Below, piece after piece: positions 17,001 through 28,121 of a stretch of 34,980 nucleotides of DNA. The stretch is from contig BFEA01000398.1 of assembly GCA_003427395.1 (NCBI GenBank), positions 890,409-925,388 of the forward strand, given 5' to 3'. The stretch comes from Chara braunii (lineage: Eukaryota; Streptophyta; Charophyceae; Charales; Characeae). Numbering within the stretch: the stretch's first letter is position 1; each line of letters begins with the position of its first letter. The translations under genes and the position numbers were made by a program. The notes under the pieces are model-generated. The model made no database searches. It was not told the origin of the DNA and worked only from the letters and a program-made list of their open reading frames with translations.

Positions 17001-17574
17001 GTGAGGACGCGAGCTCGCAGCCCGTAGTGTCGACCAATCCCTTGCTGGAGGACAATGCTTTTCCACTCACCTCTGGACATGACTGCAGTCACATGCATCC
17101 CCGGGGTAATGGCTGCATACAATGACGTCAAGTCCACCCCCCGGATCCAGCAGGCAGATTGTGCCTTCAACGAAGAGGCTCCTAAGAAGGCCGTTGATGC
17201 CTTCTCCGTTATGAAATGACGTCTAAAATAAAATAAAAGAAAATAAAAATTAAAAAAACATCACTAGCGCCTGAATCTGGACATGTTTATGAAGACGTGC
17301 AGCTGCTGAAACGCACCACAATTTTCTGCGCATCACCACAAAGGTCCAGATTCGAGCGTTGAGGAAACGCTGCTCCTAGTGGTACTTGGCCCCAGGGTGT
17401 AACAAGGCCCGCGCATATGATGATGTTACTTTTTTTTCTTTTGGGAATGATGACGCACATCAGGTCGCCAGCAAATCATGCTCCCCGCCTACCGGTATGT
17501 GTGCAACGACCACCACGCTGCTCGACACAAAAAGACAAAAGTCAAGGACGGTAAACGCAGCCCCTACGGGCTGC
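17001..17574. other. Gene-poor stretch with one possible exon-like fragment on the minus strand
   Basis: On the minus strand about 17215-17062 reads HFITEKASTAFLGASSLKAQ, then SACWIRGVDLTSLYAAITPG, then MHVTAVMSR, directly followed by AG|GTGAGT, which fits a 5' splice site. This could be a host exon caught between repeats or a chance frame. I do not recognise the protein. The rest holds an A-rich run near 17225-17260 and nothing else. Confidence 0.25.
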
Positions 17575-17760
17575 GAATTGAATCCTCCGCTAGAATATGG
17601 AAAGATCCGTTGCGGTGGCATAGGGCCTTCTCTCCAAATGTGCAAAATGAGATTGAATCCTTCGCTGGAAAGATCCGTCGTGTGGCATAGGGCCTTCTCT
17701 CCAACTGTGCAAAATGAGATTGAATCCTCCGCTAGAATATGGGAAGATTCGTTCGCAATT
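17575..17760. repeat. ~70-bp minisatellite related to the modular repeat
   Basis: Three units start at about 17577, 17651 and 17718 with GATTGAATCCTCCGCTAGAA or a variant. Each continues GATCCGT..TGGCATAGGGCC and TTCTCTCCAAATGTGCAAAA, and the last is truncated. Parts of the same unit are at 12210-12320. Confidence 0.85.
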
Positions 17761-18031
17761 CCCCCCCCCCCTCGTCCCGAAGTAGGCCTCGCGGATATTA
17801 GAATACAATTGAGTATCTGGCGGGAATAACGTCCAGAGAGGGATGGATTCCGGTTACTTGATTTCGCGGGTCGTTTTCAAATAGTCTCATCCTTGTGCAC
17901 CAGGACTTTTCGTACTTACGGGCCTCGCTACGCTACACTCCCTTGTTTTTTGTCTTTTGTGCATGTGGTGAGTAATTGAGCAAGGACCTTAGCTCTGGGC
18001 GTGAAGTTCATAGTCAGCCTCATTTTTCTTG
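17761..18031. other. Gene-free stretch
   Basis: A C-run at 17761-17770, then sequence without a recognised gene or RNA. It ends at the T-rich tail of the next retroposon. Confidence 0.4.
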
Positions 18032-18231
18032 TTTTTTTTTTTCTTTTTTTTGGAAAGGTGGAACTTTGATTTAAAAAATGCATAGGAAAGGCCGGGGACC
18101 TCACAATTCAACCTGACTGGGGCCATACCCAGGTAGGCTTGTGCTGAAAACCAGGTTCAGCATGCCTTAAAAAAACCAAGTTTGCCTCAAAGCCTACGAC
18201 GTCAAACTCTTTGCTGGAAACCGGGTCCAGC
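18032..18231 (-). mobile_element. Retroposon tail, type B, with two hairpins
   Basis: A T-rich tract at 18032-18051 is the reverse of a poly(A) tail. It is followed on plus by GGCCGGGGACCTCACAATTC and GGGGCCATACCCAGG, matching 953-1104. Hairpin GCTGAA-AACCAGG-TTCAGC is at 18143-18161, and a standard GCTGGA-AACCGGG-TCCAGC at 18213-18231. The first is a compensated stem variant. Confidence 0.7.
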
Positions 18232-18285
18232 ATCCCATTCCTATGAATGTCATAGAGGCTTTCCAAAGAAAAAGTAAGAGATGAA

Positions 18286-18420
18286 TTTTCTTACTACTGT
18301 TTTAAATCCACATTTGGTTGCCTCCTTTTGTACGTCCTTCTCCTCCTCCATGAGGATGGTCTACAAGATTCATAGCAACACCACGAACAACGGCTCGTTT
18401 TCCTAACCATCTACTTTGCC
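18286..18420 (-). pseudogene. rpl2: Mitochondrial rpl2 C-terminal fragment (NUMT)
   Basis: The minus strand reads [34 protein letters not shown] and, after a small deletion and frame change, GFKTVVRK. This is the hallmark C-terminal region of bacterial-type ribosomal protein L2, which plant-lineage mitochondria encode. The frame is lost at the upstream end (one base missing near GGCAAAGTAGATGG), so it is a dead fragment. Confidence 0.88.
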
Positions 18421-18461
18421 CTTAGGATATTGTGTTCGGAGAAGTAGATAGATAACACTTC

Positions 18462-18611
18462 GTGTCATATAATAAGCTCTCGATAAAAAACACACTTGAA
18501 CAAATGACTGCAAAAATAGCGATCGTTATCAAATCTTTTGAAATTCAGAGAAAGACACGAGCTCTTAGATTACCAAAAACACGCATGTTATATACAGTGT
18601 TACGATCACGT
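18462..18611 (+). pseudogene. rps10: Mitochondrial rps10 N-terminal fragment (NUMT)
   Basis: From ATG 18504 the frame reads MTAKIAIVIKSFEIQRKT, RALRLPKTR and MLYTVLRS, matching the start of mitochondrial ribosomal protein S10 (the LYTVLRS motif is characteristic). Identity then ends; normally a PHxxKKSREQF segment would follow. It lies head-to-head with rpl2 on the other strand. Either that is the order in the source mitochondrion or the insert is rearranged. Confidence 0.75.
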
Positions 18612-18853
18612 ACCTATTTATGGTGTGATAGAATTAGCTATATTTTATGCTTTTATTTGGCAAATTTCTCAAGACAAAATAGATGATAGATCTAATATGG
18701 AGACTTGAAGGATAAGAAAAATAATTAATAAAACGCCCATTGGAACTGTTTGCAAGAAACCATTCTAACTAAAGATATAAATAAAGATACATATAGTGCC
18801 AGAAAAGTGAAAATAAGGCCTCAACCATACATATCGCTTTTCGTTTCTAGTGT
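18612..18853. other. AT-rich DNA between organelle fragments
   Basis: Markedly more AT-rich than its surroundings and probably also mitochondrial. A frame reads IYGVIELAIFYAFIWQ and onward to a stop near 18712. I do not recognise it with confidence. Confidence 0.4.
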
Positions 18854-18937
18854 ACGGCTAGCGGGACTCGAACCCACAAGGCGCGAAGCGCCACCACATC
18901 CTAAGTGTGGTGCGTAAACCAATTTCGCCATAGCCGT
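18854..18937 (-). tRNA. trnL-UAG: tRNA-Leu(UAG), organelle-type, well folded
   Basis: Minus strand, 84 nt. Acceptor ACGGCTA/TAGCCGT pairs 7 of 7. The D-arm is GCG/CGC, the anticodon arm CCACA-CTTAGGA-TGTGG has UAG in the loop, the long variable arm is GGCGC-TTC-GCGCC, and the T-arm is GTGGG-TTCGAGT-CCCGC. No CCA is encoded. All stems are intact, unlike the other tRNA pieces here. The neighbouring rpl2, rps10 and AT-rich DNA point to a mitochondrial origin. Whether it is expressed in the nucleus cannot be told. Confidence 0.88.
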
Positions 18938-19352
18938 TTCCTTCTGGAGGTTAGGACTTTCCCGCATATAGTGAAGTGATAAGGTTAGAGATTACTCGTC
19001 TGACACGACAATGAGTTTACCACTTTCATCGGTGAACAACCGAACCCTTGGAACCTCGACCTTCCACCATTACTGATGGGGTAACTATGCCTTCATATTC
19101 ACTATAGTCACCTGTAAGAACTTAGGTACGAGCCGTATGAATGATGTGTGCAAGAAAGACAAAGAGTCAGACACATCATTCTCATCACAACAGACATCGA
19201 TAAGACATATCCCCTGAAGGGAAAACCCTATCCCCTAACCTGACATATCATATAGCAATCGAGGCATCAAGCCCAAATCTATCAATCAAAGCCGCAATCG
19301 ATCCCTGACTCATTAAAGAAATGAGGACCCCTGAATTGATGTATGTATGTGT
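18938..19352. other. Gene-free stretch, possibly more organelle DNA
   Basis: No gene recognised. Parts near 19020-19090 have T-arm-like words on the minus strand but no foldable tRNA. Confidence 0.35.
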
Positions 19353-19452
19353 GCTGGAAACCAATTCCAGCATCACTATGCTATGAGGTGTACAACCAAT
19401 CTGTATATGTTGTTGAGAGCAGAGGCATTGATTACTTCCCCACGTGGGGGAG
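19353..19452 (-). mobile_element. Retroposon relic with hairpins H1 and H2
   Basis: H1 is GCTGGA-AACCAAT-TCCAGC (19353-19371), with an intact stem and altered loop. H2 is at 19436-19451 (CCCCAC/GTGGGG), framed by GCATTGATTAC and GGGATTGAC exactly as at 12787, 12940 and 28886. No poly(A) is visible. Minus orientation is inferred from the other copies. Confidence 0.6.
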
Positions 19453-19739
19453 GGATTGACCTTCCGCTTATGAATCCCTATTCAAATGATATGAATAGTT
19501 GTCATATCGCACATATTCTCACCAGGAAAGATAAACGTGATCACCAACAGTTGTTTCATGCTTAGGAGTTGTGGGATGGGGAGATGAACAGCGATCAACC
19601 CTAATCACCCTAATCAACCCTACTCAGCGCAGGGAGATCATCTATCCTATCCCCATCCGATGCCAGAGAATGAGATCCGAATCTGCCTGAAAAATCACCT
19701 GAAAAAACACCAGGTAGGGTTTGGGGAAAACAGGAAGCC
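19453..19739. other. Gene-free stretch
   Basis: A plus-strand frame from 19660 (MPENEIRICLKNHLKKHQVG) is open to 19929 but turns into low-complexity sequence. I do not recognise it. Confidence 0.3.
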
Positions 19740-20165
19740 TTACCAAGTTACCATCAAACTGAACAGCACGCTGCTAATTCCCCCCCACTGCATAGTTGGC
19801 GGCATCTCCCCCATGCTGCTGATAGAGGGCTTGGATGCACAACAACCTCTCTCTGTCCTGCTGCTCCCGTGGTTATCATCGCCACCATCCTCATGTTTGT
19901 TGTCGATCTTGTTGCAGTTATTGTTGTAGTCGTTATTGACAATGTTGTTTGCGCCATCGTTGCTGTTGTTGTTCTCTCCCATCTCCTCGTTGTTGTTGTT
20001 GTTGTCGTTATTGTTGTTGTTATTGTTGTTGTTGTTGTTATTGTCAGTCTTCTCGCCCTCGTCGCCAATCTCGACCAATCCTAGCTCACCGCCGTTGTTG
20101 TTGTTGTTGTTGTTGTTGTTGTTATCCGCCTTCGATCTCATCTTTGAAGCACAGAAAACGTTCAA
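19740..20165 (-). CDS. Asn-rich low-complexity frame over GTT repeats, doubtful
   Basis: A 141-codon minus-strand frame with four blocks of 5-13 Asn separated by acidic and Gly-rich spacers (GGELGLVEIGDEGEK, EEMGENNNSNDGANN). It arises from (GTT)n microsatellite on plus (19880-20120). Poly-Asn reading is only one of several possible frames, so this may be non-coding. No domain is seen. Kept because spacers are not pure repeat. Confidence 0.2.
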   Translation of the reverse strand: MNVFCASKMRSKADNNNNNNNNNNGGELGLVEIGDEGEKTDNNNNNNNNNNNNDNNNNNEEMGENNNSNDGANNIVNNDYNNNCNKIDNKHEDGGDDNHGSSRTERGCCASKPSISSMGEMPPTMQWGGISSVLFSLMVTW

Positions 20166-20349
20166 GAAGATTATCCTCCATTGTCTACTAATGTCCTTGA
20201 CCCCAAAAGTCCTTCGGCCTATACTGTTTGGACACCTAAGGCGGAAACCAAACGCAGCCTAATCAATGGACTGCAACAGAGGCCTAGTCCGGGTAAGCAA
20301 AACCTTTATTTCAAAACTCAATTACTCAAGATGACAGCCAAGGTGAGAT
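20146..20349 (+). pseudogene. Unidentified short open frame without start codon
   Basis: After TGA the frame reads STENVQEDYPPLSTNVLDPK, SPSAYTVWTPKAETKRSLIN, then GLQQRPSPGKQNLYFKTQLL to a TGA. Composition is protein-like and it ends just before LINE DNA, so it may be a transposon or gag-like remnant. Not recognised. Confidence 0.25.
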
Positions 20350-20359
20350 GAATAGTTTA

Positions 20360-22410
20360 CCGTGATCCGTTACTACTGCAAAGAACTTGTTTTTCGCCCA
20401 GGTTTTACAAAACCATATTGGACCCTGTCTTCTGCAATCTGCCATAATGGCAAAGCGAATCTCCCTTATTATCGTGCTGCTGATGTATTGATATCATCTC
20501 CTTGTGAAAGATCTTTATGTTTCTCATTGTCTAGATGGCTGCACACCAAGGCAACGTACCACACTCCTGATTTGAACGAGGCCATTTCTGAAGCTTTACC
20601 ATACAAGATAAAATTGACAGTCCAGGCTTCCCTCTCCTCCCCCCATTCCTTCCAATTTTGTTTCCACCATTCCCACACTGTGTCTGATAGGGGGCAGCAT
20701 AGCCATAGATGGACCGCGTTCTCCGAACCCCACTCACATCTCCCACAGGTGGCCGGGAGGTCCATGCCCTTCTGGTTGAGCCATAAGGCCGTCAGAGTAA
20801 CTTGAAGGGACTGAAGCCATTGGATAGCGACTTGTTTCTAGGACGACATGAACTTTAGAGCCTTCCATAGTTTGAAACAGTCCCGATCCTGTATGTCAAA
20901 CACCTGAATTGCAGCTAGTCTTTTTTGGGCGGTGAGAAGGGGTTTCTTTGTTACCCTACCCCGAAGTGTTGAGGCTCCTGTTGTCGATTTGTAATCATGT
21001 ATGGGAACAATTGTGCTTTGGGGGGGGGGGAGGTTCCATCCAAACAATAGAGGCTCCACAATTATCGAACTGACATGCAGTCTGAGGATACGCGCCTCCT
21101 AGTTTTCCCTTTTGAGCTGAGCCCAGACCCTAACTTCCCTTAGTCCGACTGTGGAGGGGACATGGATTCCTCCACGAAATTCAGTCTATCCCTTCCCCCA
21201 CATTTTTCCTCTCCAACATTGCACCTTGATACCTACACGCAGGTCCGGCCCCTCGACCTTCCAATAGGTGGCCCCACCATCTTCTGCGTGCAGCCAGGCT
21301 TCGGGGTTGAATTCAACGCCCGTCCTCAGCGAAGAGATCCAATGGAAGTGGATCGCATGTTTAGCTTTTTGAAAGTTGATCTCTAAGTTTCTCAACCTGG
21401 GGAGTTTTGCGTTTACCTGTTGTGGAGAGAGCCAATCGTCCCTTTGCTGGTCCCACAAGTCCTTTATCTGCAAGACTCCGTTTTCAATCCACGCTCTCCC
21501 AAAGGAGCTTGTCGAGCCATCTGCTAGGAGTAGCTCCCTACCATTGTGTTTGATGAATTTATTTTCAAATAACACCTGGTTAAGGACCTCCTCTTTCGAA
21601 GTGGGTTCCGATAGGTATTGTGGTTTTACTTTATTCCAGGCATATAATATATTTTTCCAAATGCGTGAGCCCGGGCGTCTCTGGCAGTAAGAGTTAATTA
21701 ACAAGCACAACCATACATGGGGCCTTTTCTGGAGATTCCACTCCACCTGAAGGATATATTATGCCACTACTACCCACAATTTATCCCTATTGCCAAACAT
21801 GGCCTGTGCCGGCCATTTTGCCAGTAATGCCGAGTTTTGTTGGAGGGGGTCCAAGATTCCTAGCCCTCCCTGGTCTCTGGGACATACGATCGTCTCCCAA
21901 GCTACTTTTGCAATAAATCCCTGCCGGTCTTCCGCTGAGGGTTTCCATAGGTACCTTGCCCCTGCCTTCTTGATGTCTCTGTAGGCCTTTTTTCCCAGCA
22001 TGTGGACGGTGAGCGGGAACCATAGAACAAAAAAAGCTGCCTTTGGATAGCACTCAAGCTACTCCAAACAGGGAGAGTTTGAAGTTCCTGAACCAACTCA
22101 GAATCCTACCAATCACCTTGTCCTTAAGGAGAGTATCTTGTGTGCTCGAGCAATCGGAAAGGGAAATCTGAACTCCTAGGACCTGGTCCGAGTAGTTGGC
22201 AGGGATAGACCTCAAACCCCAGTCCATGCTCAACGTGTAAAGGGGGTGGAGAATATAGACTGATTTCTTCCAATTAGTCGACGCTTCAGAGAGGAGACGG
22301 TATTAGGGCCTCAGTTGTATTGTAACATGCTCGTGAGGTCGTTTGCGATTGCCCCTCCTTTCCACCGAGTATCTGGGCGGAGGCGCATACCTATTATGTT
22401 CTCATTACAT
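20360..22410 (-). mobile_element. Broken LINE, second family (ORF2 reverse transcriptase to zinc-binding end)
   Basis: Minus-strand pieces in order: RWKGGAIANDLTSML (about 22390-22330, the active-site region, here AND instead of ADD), KVIGRILSW...LSLFG (about 22130-22060), KKAGARYLWKPSAEDRQGF and GGLGILDPLQQNSALLAKWP (22001-21759), NILYAWNKVKPQYLSEPTSK to IQFxxAKHAIHFHW (21746-21186), and CGRCEWGSENAVHLWLCCP (about 20750-20690) as zinc-binding end. Frameshifts and stops separate them. It matches the LINE at 22712-25548 closely and the big LINE only distantly. Its upstream end stops at the poly(T) of another insertion. Confidence 0.85.
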
Positions 22411-22411
22411 C

Positions 22412-22520
22412 TTTTTTTTTTTTTTTTTTTTTTTTAACCGGGCCCAGATATTACCAATAATAAGATTGAGGCCGGGGTCCTCACAGTCTGCCCGGGATGA
22501 ACATACGGAAACCGCTAATG
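22412..22520 (-). mobile_element. Retroposon tail, type B, minus strand
   Basis: Twenty-four T (22412-22435) are followed on plus by GAGGCCGGGGTCCTCACAGT and GGGATGAACATACGG, matching the blocks at 990-1060 and 18090-18130. It is inserted at the edge of the second-family LINE. The hairpin is not recognisable here. Confidence 0.6.
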
Positions 22521-22711
22521 ATGACCATGATGATACTAATGACACTGATAATACCCTAGATAATGATGTTAATGAGAATGATGATTCAAAAATATGAAAA
22601 ATTAAAGAAAAATATGCTATATCAGCTATTCTGGCCTCCTAATCCTAGAACAACTCCCAGCCCTCCCTATACCAGGACACTGTTCCTCAAAGACAAAACC
22701 AACCTAACTAA
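22521..22711. other. Short spacer with GAT/AAT-rich sequence
   Basis: An ATGATG/AATGAT-rich stretch between two mobile elements. No gene. Confidence 0.4.
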
Positions 22712-25520
22712 TTGTCAACCATAGCTGATCTCTTCTCGCTTCATTGCAGCCCCCCCTGGTTCACCACTAGACTGCCTTCCACCCTCAGCAAACCCCAGAT
22801 CTCTCTACAAGGCCTCACGCTCCTACTATTAACAGGTTACAGGGCAACGCCCCAACATTGCCTGTACAATACAAGCACTGGAAATTATCTCAAAGGAGAA
22901 TTGCAATGTAGTTGTCCTTTTGCTAGATATGGAGAAGACCTACGATCGCGTAGGCTGGGCCTTCGTCGCAATGACACTCAAACATATGAACTTTGGGCTG
23001 AACTTTATGAGATGGGTCACAGTAATGTACTCTTCGGTTACTGCAGCAGTAATGGTCAATGGCAAAATTTCAAGGACCTTCTCGCTGTTGCGCTCCCTTC
23101 GTCAAGGATGCCCCCTGGCTCCCTTGCTGTTTGTTCTGCACCTGGAAATTTTACTTGATAACATAAGACATCGCAATTCGATAGTAGGTCTCACACTCCA
23201 AGACCAGACTCAATGGAAAGGGGGGGCCCTAGCAGATGATTTAACGCTTGTCTGTCTCAATACTCGGACTAATCTATTGGAAGTAAGGAAAGTTTTAAAC
23301 TCTTATTGTAATTTGTCTGAGGCTTCCATCAACTGGAGTAAGGCAGGTTACTTTTTGCCAGAACTCTACGACATCCAAGTAAATTGGGGTCTGAAAAAGG
23401 TGCCAACAGATTCATCATACCGGTTCCTGGGTGTTCAAGTGTCTCTCACAGACGACTTGGCATTTCAAGATTCTCTGCTGGAAGAGAAGGTGGTAGGTAG
23501 GCTGCTATCGTGGACTAGCCTCTGCCACCTGTCACTGTTTGGAAGAGTTGTGGTAATTCCATCGGCAGCCTTTGCAATACTATGGTTCACCTTGGCAGTT
23601 CACTCTTTGGGAGATGCGGCATACACGGATCAAGAGAGCTGCGGCCAGAGTTCTTTGGAAACCGGAAAGGTCTCCACAGGGAGGCTTTATTTCAAAGATT
23701 GCATGGGAAACAATAACCTTCCCGAGATCTGCCGCGGTACTGGGCATTTTGGACCCCCAACAACAGAACACTGCCGTGTTGGCCAAATGACCCATCAAAG
23801 CACTATCTGTAGAGCGTGACAAGCCTTGGCTTAGGCTGGCTATCTACATTTTGGGAGAGGAATGGTCTCTAACCAGGGATGAGGTCGTGTTGTCTTGCCT
23901 TCTGATTAAGTCCTATGTCAGTAAACAAACGAAGTCGAGATCTTGGAAAAATATTCTAGGGGCCTGAAGGAAAGTTTTTCCTATCGAAAGAGATAGTCCT
24001 AACACTAAAGGGGAAGTGTCGTCCCAGATCATATTTGAAAATCCGTTGCTGAGGGAGGGACACAATAACCCTTTTTCGGCTCACGACTCCCCGGGTAATT
24101 TTGGGAAATCATGGATTGAAAGGGGAGTAGTTAAAATCCAAGATCTTTGGAATGAGAATAAAGGTGAATGAAGATCTTTGGAATGAGAATAAAGGTGAAT
24201 GGAAGACGACCGAAGAGATGAGCAGTAAGCTGTTCAGATTAAGGCATTTCAGAGCTAGACTCTTTGTCATGTTACAGGCCATCCCCCCGTCTTGGTCCTT
24301 CCTATTGAAGAATCCGGACAACACGGTGGTGGGTCGTTGGTTTAAGACACCTACTTCAGTTTTACAGATCACTGATGACTTGGGAACATAAGGTTGGGTT
24401 GCAAAGGAATGAGAAATATTGGACTCAGTTGAATTTTCTAGAGAGTTGCACCCACGACCTAACGAGGTGAGAATTTCTGATCTGAAAGATGTGAAGGAAG
24501 TGGTAGTCGATTTGATTTTCAAAAAGGTACCAGGAGCCACGGGAACCCAATGGAGTGCGTTCCTTCCCGTAGGACTGCAAGACTTAGATCAGATGGCTAT
24601 CGACTTACGTACAACAGGTTGGTATGTCAACTACCAGGGCAGAAGGGTGTCGCTCAATTCTTATAAGGCTAAAACAGGGGTGATGTTACTGAGATCGGCC
24701 GTCAGAAAGTCTCCAACGGCATCGGTGTCCAAGAGAAGAGTGGACGCGGACCTGCTACAGTTATCAGAAGAACAATTGAACTCTCAGTGGCAACATTATA
24801 TGACAATGCCTTCTCAGAAGTTGGCAGCCATTGTATGGCTACAGACTAACCTTGCAGCCGCTTCAGCTACGAACTTGGCCTCAAAGGGAATGAAGATATC
24901 TACAGTCTGCTCAAGATGTAGATGCCCATGGGAAAATAACACGCACTTATGGCTTACTTGTCCCGCATCTAGATGAATATGGGATTGGTGGATCCGCCAT
25001 TGGAGGAAGTTCACAAAAGGGGCGTTCCAGTGGTCAGATGAGTGGATTATCTCTGGTACCCAAAGAAGTTGAAAGAACTGCGACTGAAAAGGAGAAAAAA
25101 TGGCTTTATGTGGCTCATAATTGCAGAGCAGTAATAATTAAATTAATCTGGAATAATCGAAATAATCATCTTTTTAGATCTAGTGGAATTACAGATAGCC
25201 AAGTCAAGTCCACGGTGGCCAATCAGCTAAGACTGATCATCAGAAGCGACTACATTAGAAGAAAACTCCCAGGGAACCAGAAATCAAGGAAAAGGTTTTG
25301 GGATACATGGGGGAGGGACTCCTCTTTAGCTAAATTAGACTTTGTAGGTAGACTTCATTTTTGCCAGTGGTTGTTGTCCCCGATGGGACGGGGAACGTTT
25401 TGGTTTCCCTCCATAGAGTCTACTTTAACTATCGGCCCCAGTATTTTCCTGGGATTGTTGTGGGGTTTCCCAACCCCTTACCCTTCAGTTTTTTTGCGAT
25501 GAAATGTCCTACTGTTCTCC

Positions 25521-25548
<28 letters not shown>
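22712..25548 (+). mobile_element. 5'-truncated, frameshifted LINE, second family, with poly(A)
   Basis: Plus-strand ORF2 remains: LDMEKTYDRVGWAFVAMTL (motif A, 22918 on), SLRQGCPLAPLLFVLHLEIL (motif B), QWKGGALADDLTLVC (motif C near 23214-23258, with ALADD for FADD), LSLFGRVVVIPSAAFAI, GFISKIAWETITFPRSAAVL, GILDPQQQNTAVLAK, IQDLWNENKGEW, KISTVCSRCRCPWENNTHLW (zinc-binding end near 24885-24960). The longest frame is 299 codons (22920-23819). Several shifts and stops follow. A 28-base poly(A) at 25521-25548 marks the 3' end. The 5' boundary is unclear (22700-22850). Confidence 0.88.
24141..24202 (+). repeat. 31-bp tandem duplication inside the LINE
   Basis: AGATCTTTGGAATGAGAATA and onward to GGTGAATG is repeated at 24141 and 24172. 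A 31-bp step shifts frame and places a TGA between the copies, so it is one of the lesions that killed this ORF2. Confidence 0.9.
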
Positions 25549-26338
<790 letters not shown>

Positions 26339-26340
<2 letters not shown>

Positions 26341-27206
26341 CCCCTTCCTCCCTGCTCCGCCCGAGCAAAAATTAGAATGGTTTTGTTTTCGTTTTTCTTT
26401 ACTTTTTCCGTTGTTTCTTTCATTTCGTTTTTTTTTGTTTTTCTTCGTTAGAATGAAAGGAAGAGAGAAAGAAGAATGTCGTTTTTTTTGCTCTTTCTTT
26501 TTTGTTTTTTTCTTTCAGCAGAGGTCCGGGAAGTGAACGCCCGGAAGTCCGAGCCTCGGCACGGGTCGACATACCGGTCAATTGAGGCTCGGACTCGATA
26601 GCTGGGCCAGCGGATTTGGCGGGTTTGTGAGTGCGTGGGTAGCATACCCGACGGCAGGTCCGCCAGTCATGACACCCATCACCTCGATAGCATCGAGGAA
26701 GACTGGTTAATGTTGACGCCATCGCCGCGAGGAGTAAGGTCAAATGAGCGAGCGTTTGACAGGTCGGACAGGATGGCGAAATGGAGGTGGAAGCACCTCT
26801 GAGTTAGCGTCGAGCGGGCGCCCTTGCGTGATAAGGAGTACTCCAGGAGCGACAAAACACATAGAAGTGGAGAGATAGCACTGGCGATCGTTGGGGGAGT
26901 GGTGGCCAAGAGGGAGGAGATGCGACTAGAGAGTACGATGGCTTCTGCAGAGGGGCTGCGACTGGAGGCTGATGCCTGACTATCTAGGCTACATGATGAC
27001 CAATAGATACTGTGGGCTATGGCCTCTTTTCTTTCTCCCCAACCCCTATCTGGGCTCGAGGTTGATTGGGGGGCAACCTCGGTGGTCGGATGGGTGAAGG
27101 AGATATTACAGCACATGCAGAAGGTTGTTGAGCCTTTCGAGCAGGGGCCGGAGGTGGAGCTGGACACATACATCCACTCGCAGCAGGCACAAACGCTTTG
27201 GCATGA
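26339..27206. other. Gene-poor stretch with a 12-bp hairpin
   Basis: A T-rich run (26380-26520) is followed by AGTCCGAGCCTC (26546-26557), whose exact reverse complement GAGGCTCGGACT lies at 26584-26595. The minus frame 27173-26679 (164 codons, Ser-rich) has no motif I recognise. Confidence 0.45.
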
Positions 27207-28121
27207 TTGTCTCCATCTTCTGGCGGAAGGCCGTGCGCGGTGCTGATTAATTTGGGGAAGGATGGGACAAAATCTCCGCCGCTGCCATCGACGACAGTAT
27301 CAACCACAACGTCGACAACAACAGCCACTTCACCAGTAACTGCAGCATCAAAAGCAATGACTACATCATCAACGACAACTACCAATACCATCAGCATTGA
27401 CAAAGATGTCGCTGCGGTCCCCAGTATTCACGACGATATCAATAAGGACAGTGGTGGCATCTACCGCAACATTGGTACAAACGACATCATCTTCGATACT
27501 AAAGCAATGATTACATCATCAACGACAATTGCCAATTCCATCATGATTGACAAAGACGTCGCTGCGGTCCCCGGTTTTCTCGACGATATCAACAAGGACA
27601 GCGGTGGCATCTACCGCAACACCGAAAAAATGACATCATCTTCGATACTATTGACCAGGAGGGCACCTCTGTTCCTTTTACCAAGCTCGATCACAAGAAT
27701 GACTGCGGTAGCATCTTCTATAACAATATCATCATTTCTACATGAATATTGAAGGACGACCAGGCCAAAGAGGCAGATGGAGATGGTCCCCGGTATTGAT
27801 GACAATATCAATAAGGACAGCGGTGGCATCTACCGCAACATCGATACAAACGACATCATCTTCGATGCTAAAGCAATGGTTACATCATCAACGACAATTG
27901 CCAATTCTATCATCATTGACAAAGACGTCGCTGCAGTGCCCGGTATTATAGACGATATCAACAAGGACAGCGGTGGCATCTACCGCAACACCGAAAAAAC
28001 GACGTCATCTTCGATACTATTGACCAGCAGGGCACCTCTGTTTCTTTTACCAAGCACGATCACAAGAATGATTGTGGTATCATCTTCGATAACAATATCA
28101 TCATTTCTACAGGAATATTGA
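27207..28121 (+). CDS. Ser/Thr-rich frame over a 369-bp higher-order repeat, doubtful protein
   Basis: Repeat marks (GGTGGCATCTACCGCAACA) sit at 27453, 27603, 27822 and 27972, so a 150-bp sub-step recurs inside a 369-bp unit. Both steps are multiples of three, and one plus frame stays open from 27207 to 27752 and again from 27777 to 28121, with a TGA at the same place in each unit (after SSFL(H/Q)EY). The products share DDINKDSGGIYRN, TNDIIFD and IDKDVAAVPG. There is no known domain. It could be an extracellular Thr-rich protein, a decayed gene, or a minisatellite whose period is in frame by chance. Confidence 0.3.

Noticed and set aside
19869-20262. Leu/Val-rich plus-strand frames over GTT repeats, resembling membrane proteins
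   Set aside because: The hydrophobic runs are the microsatellite read in two frames.
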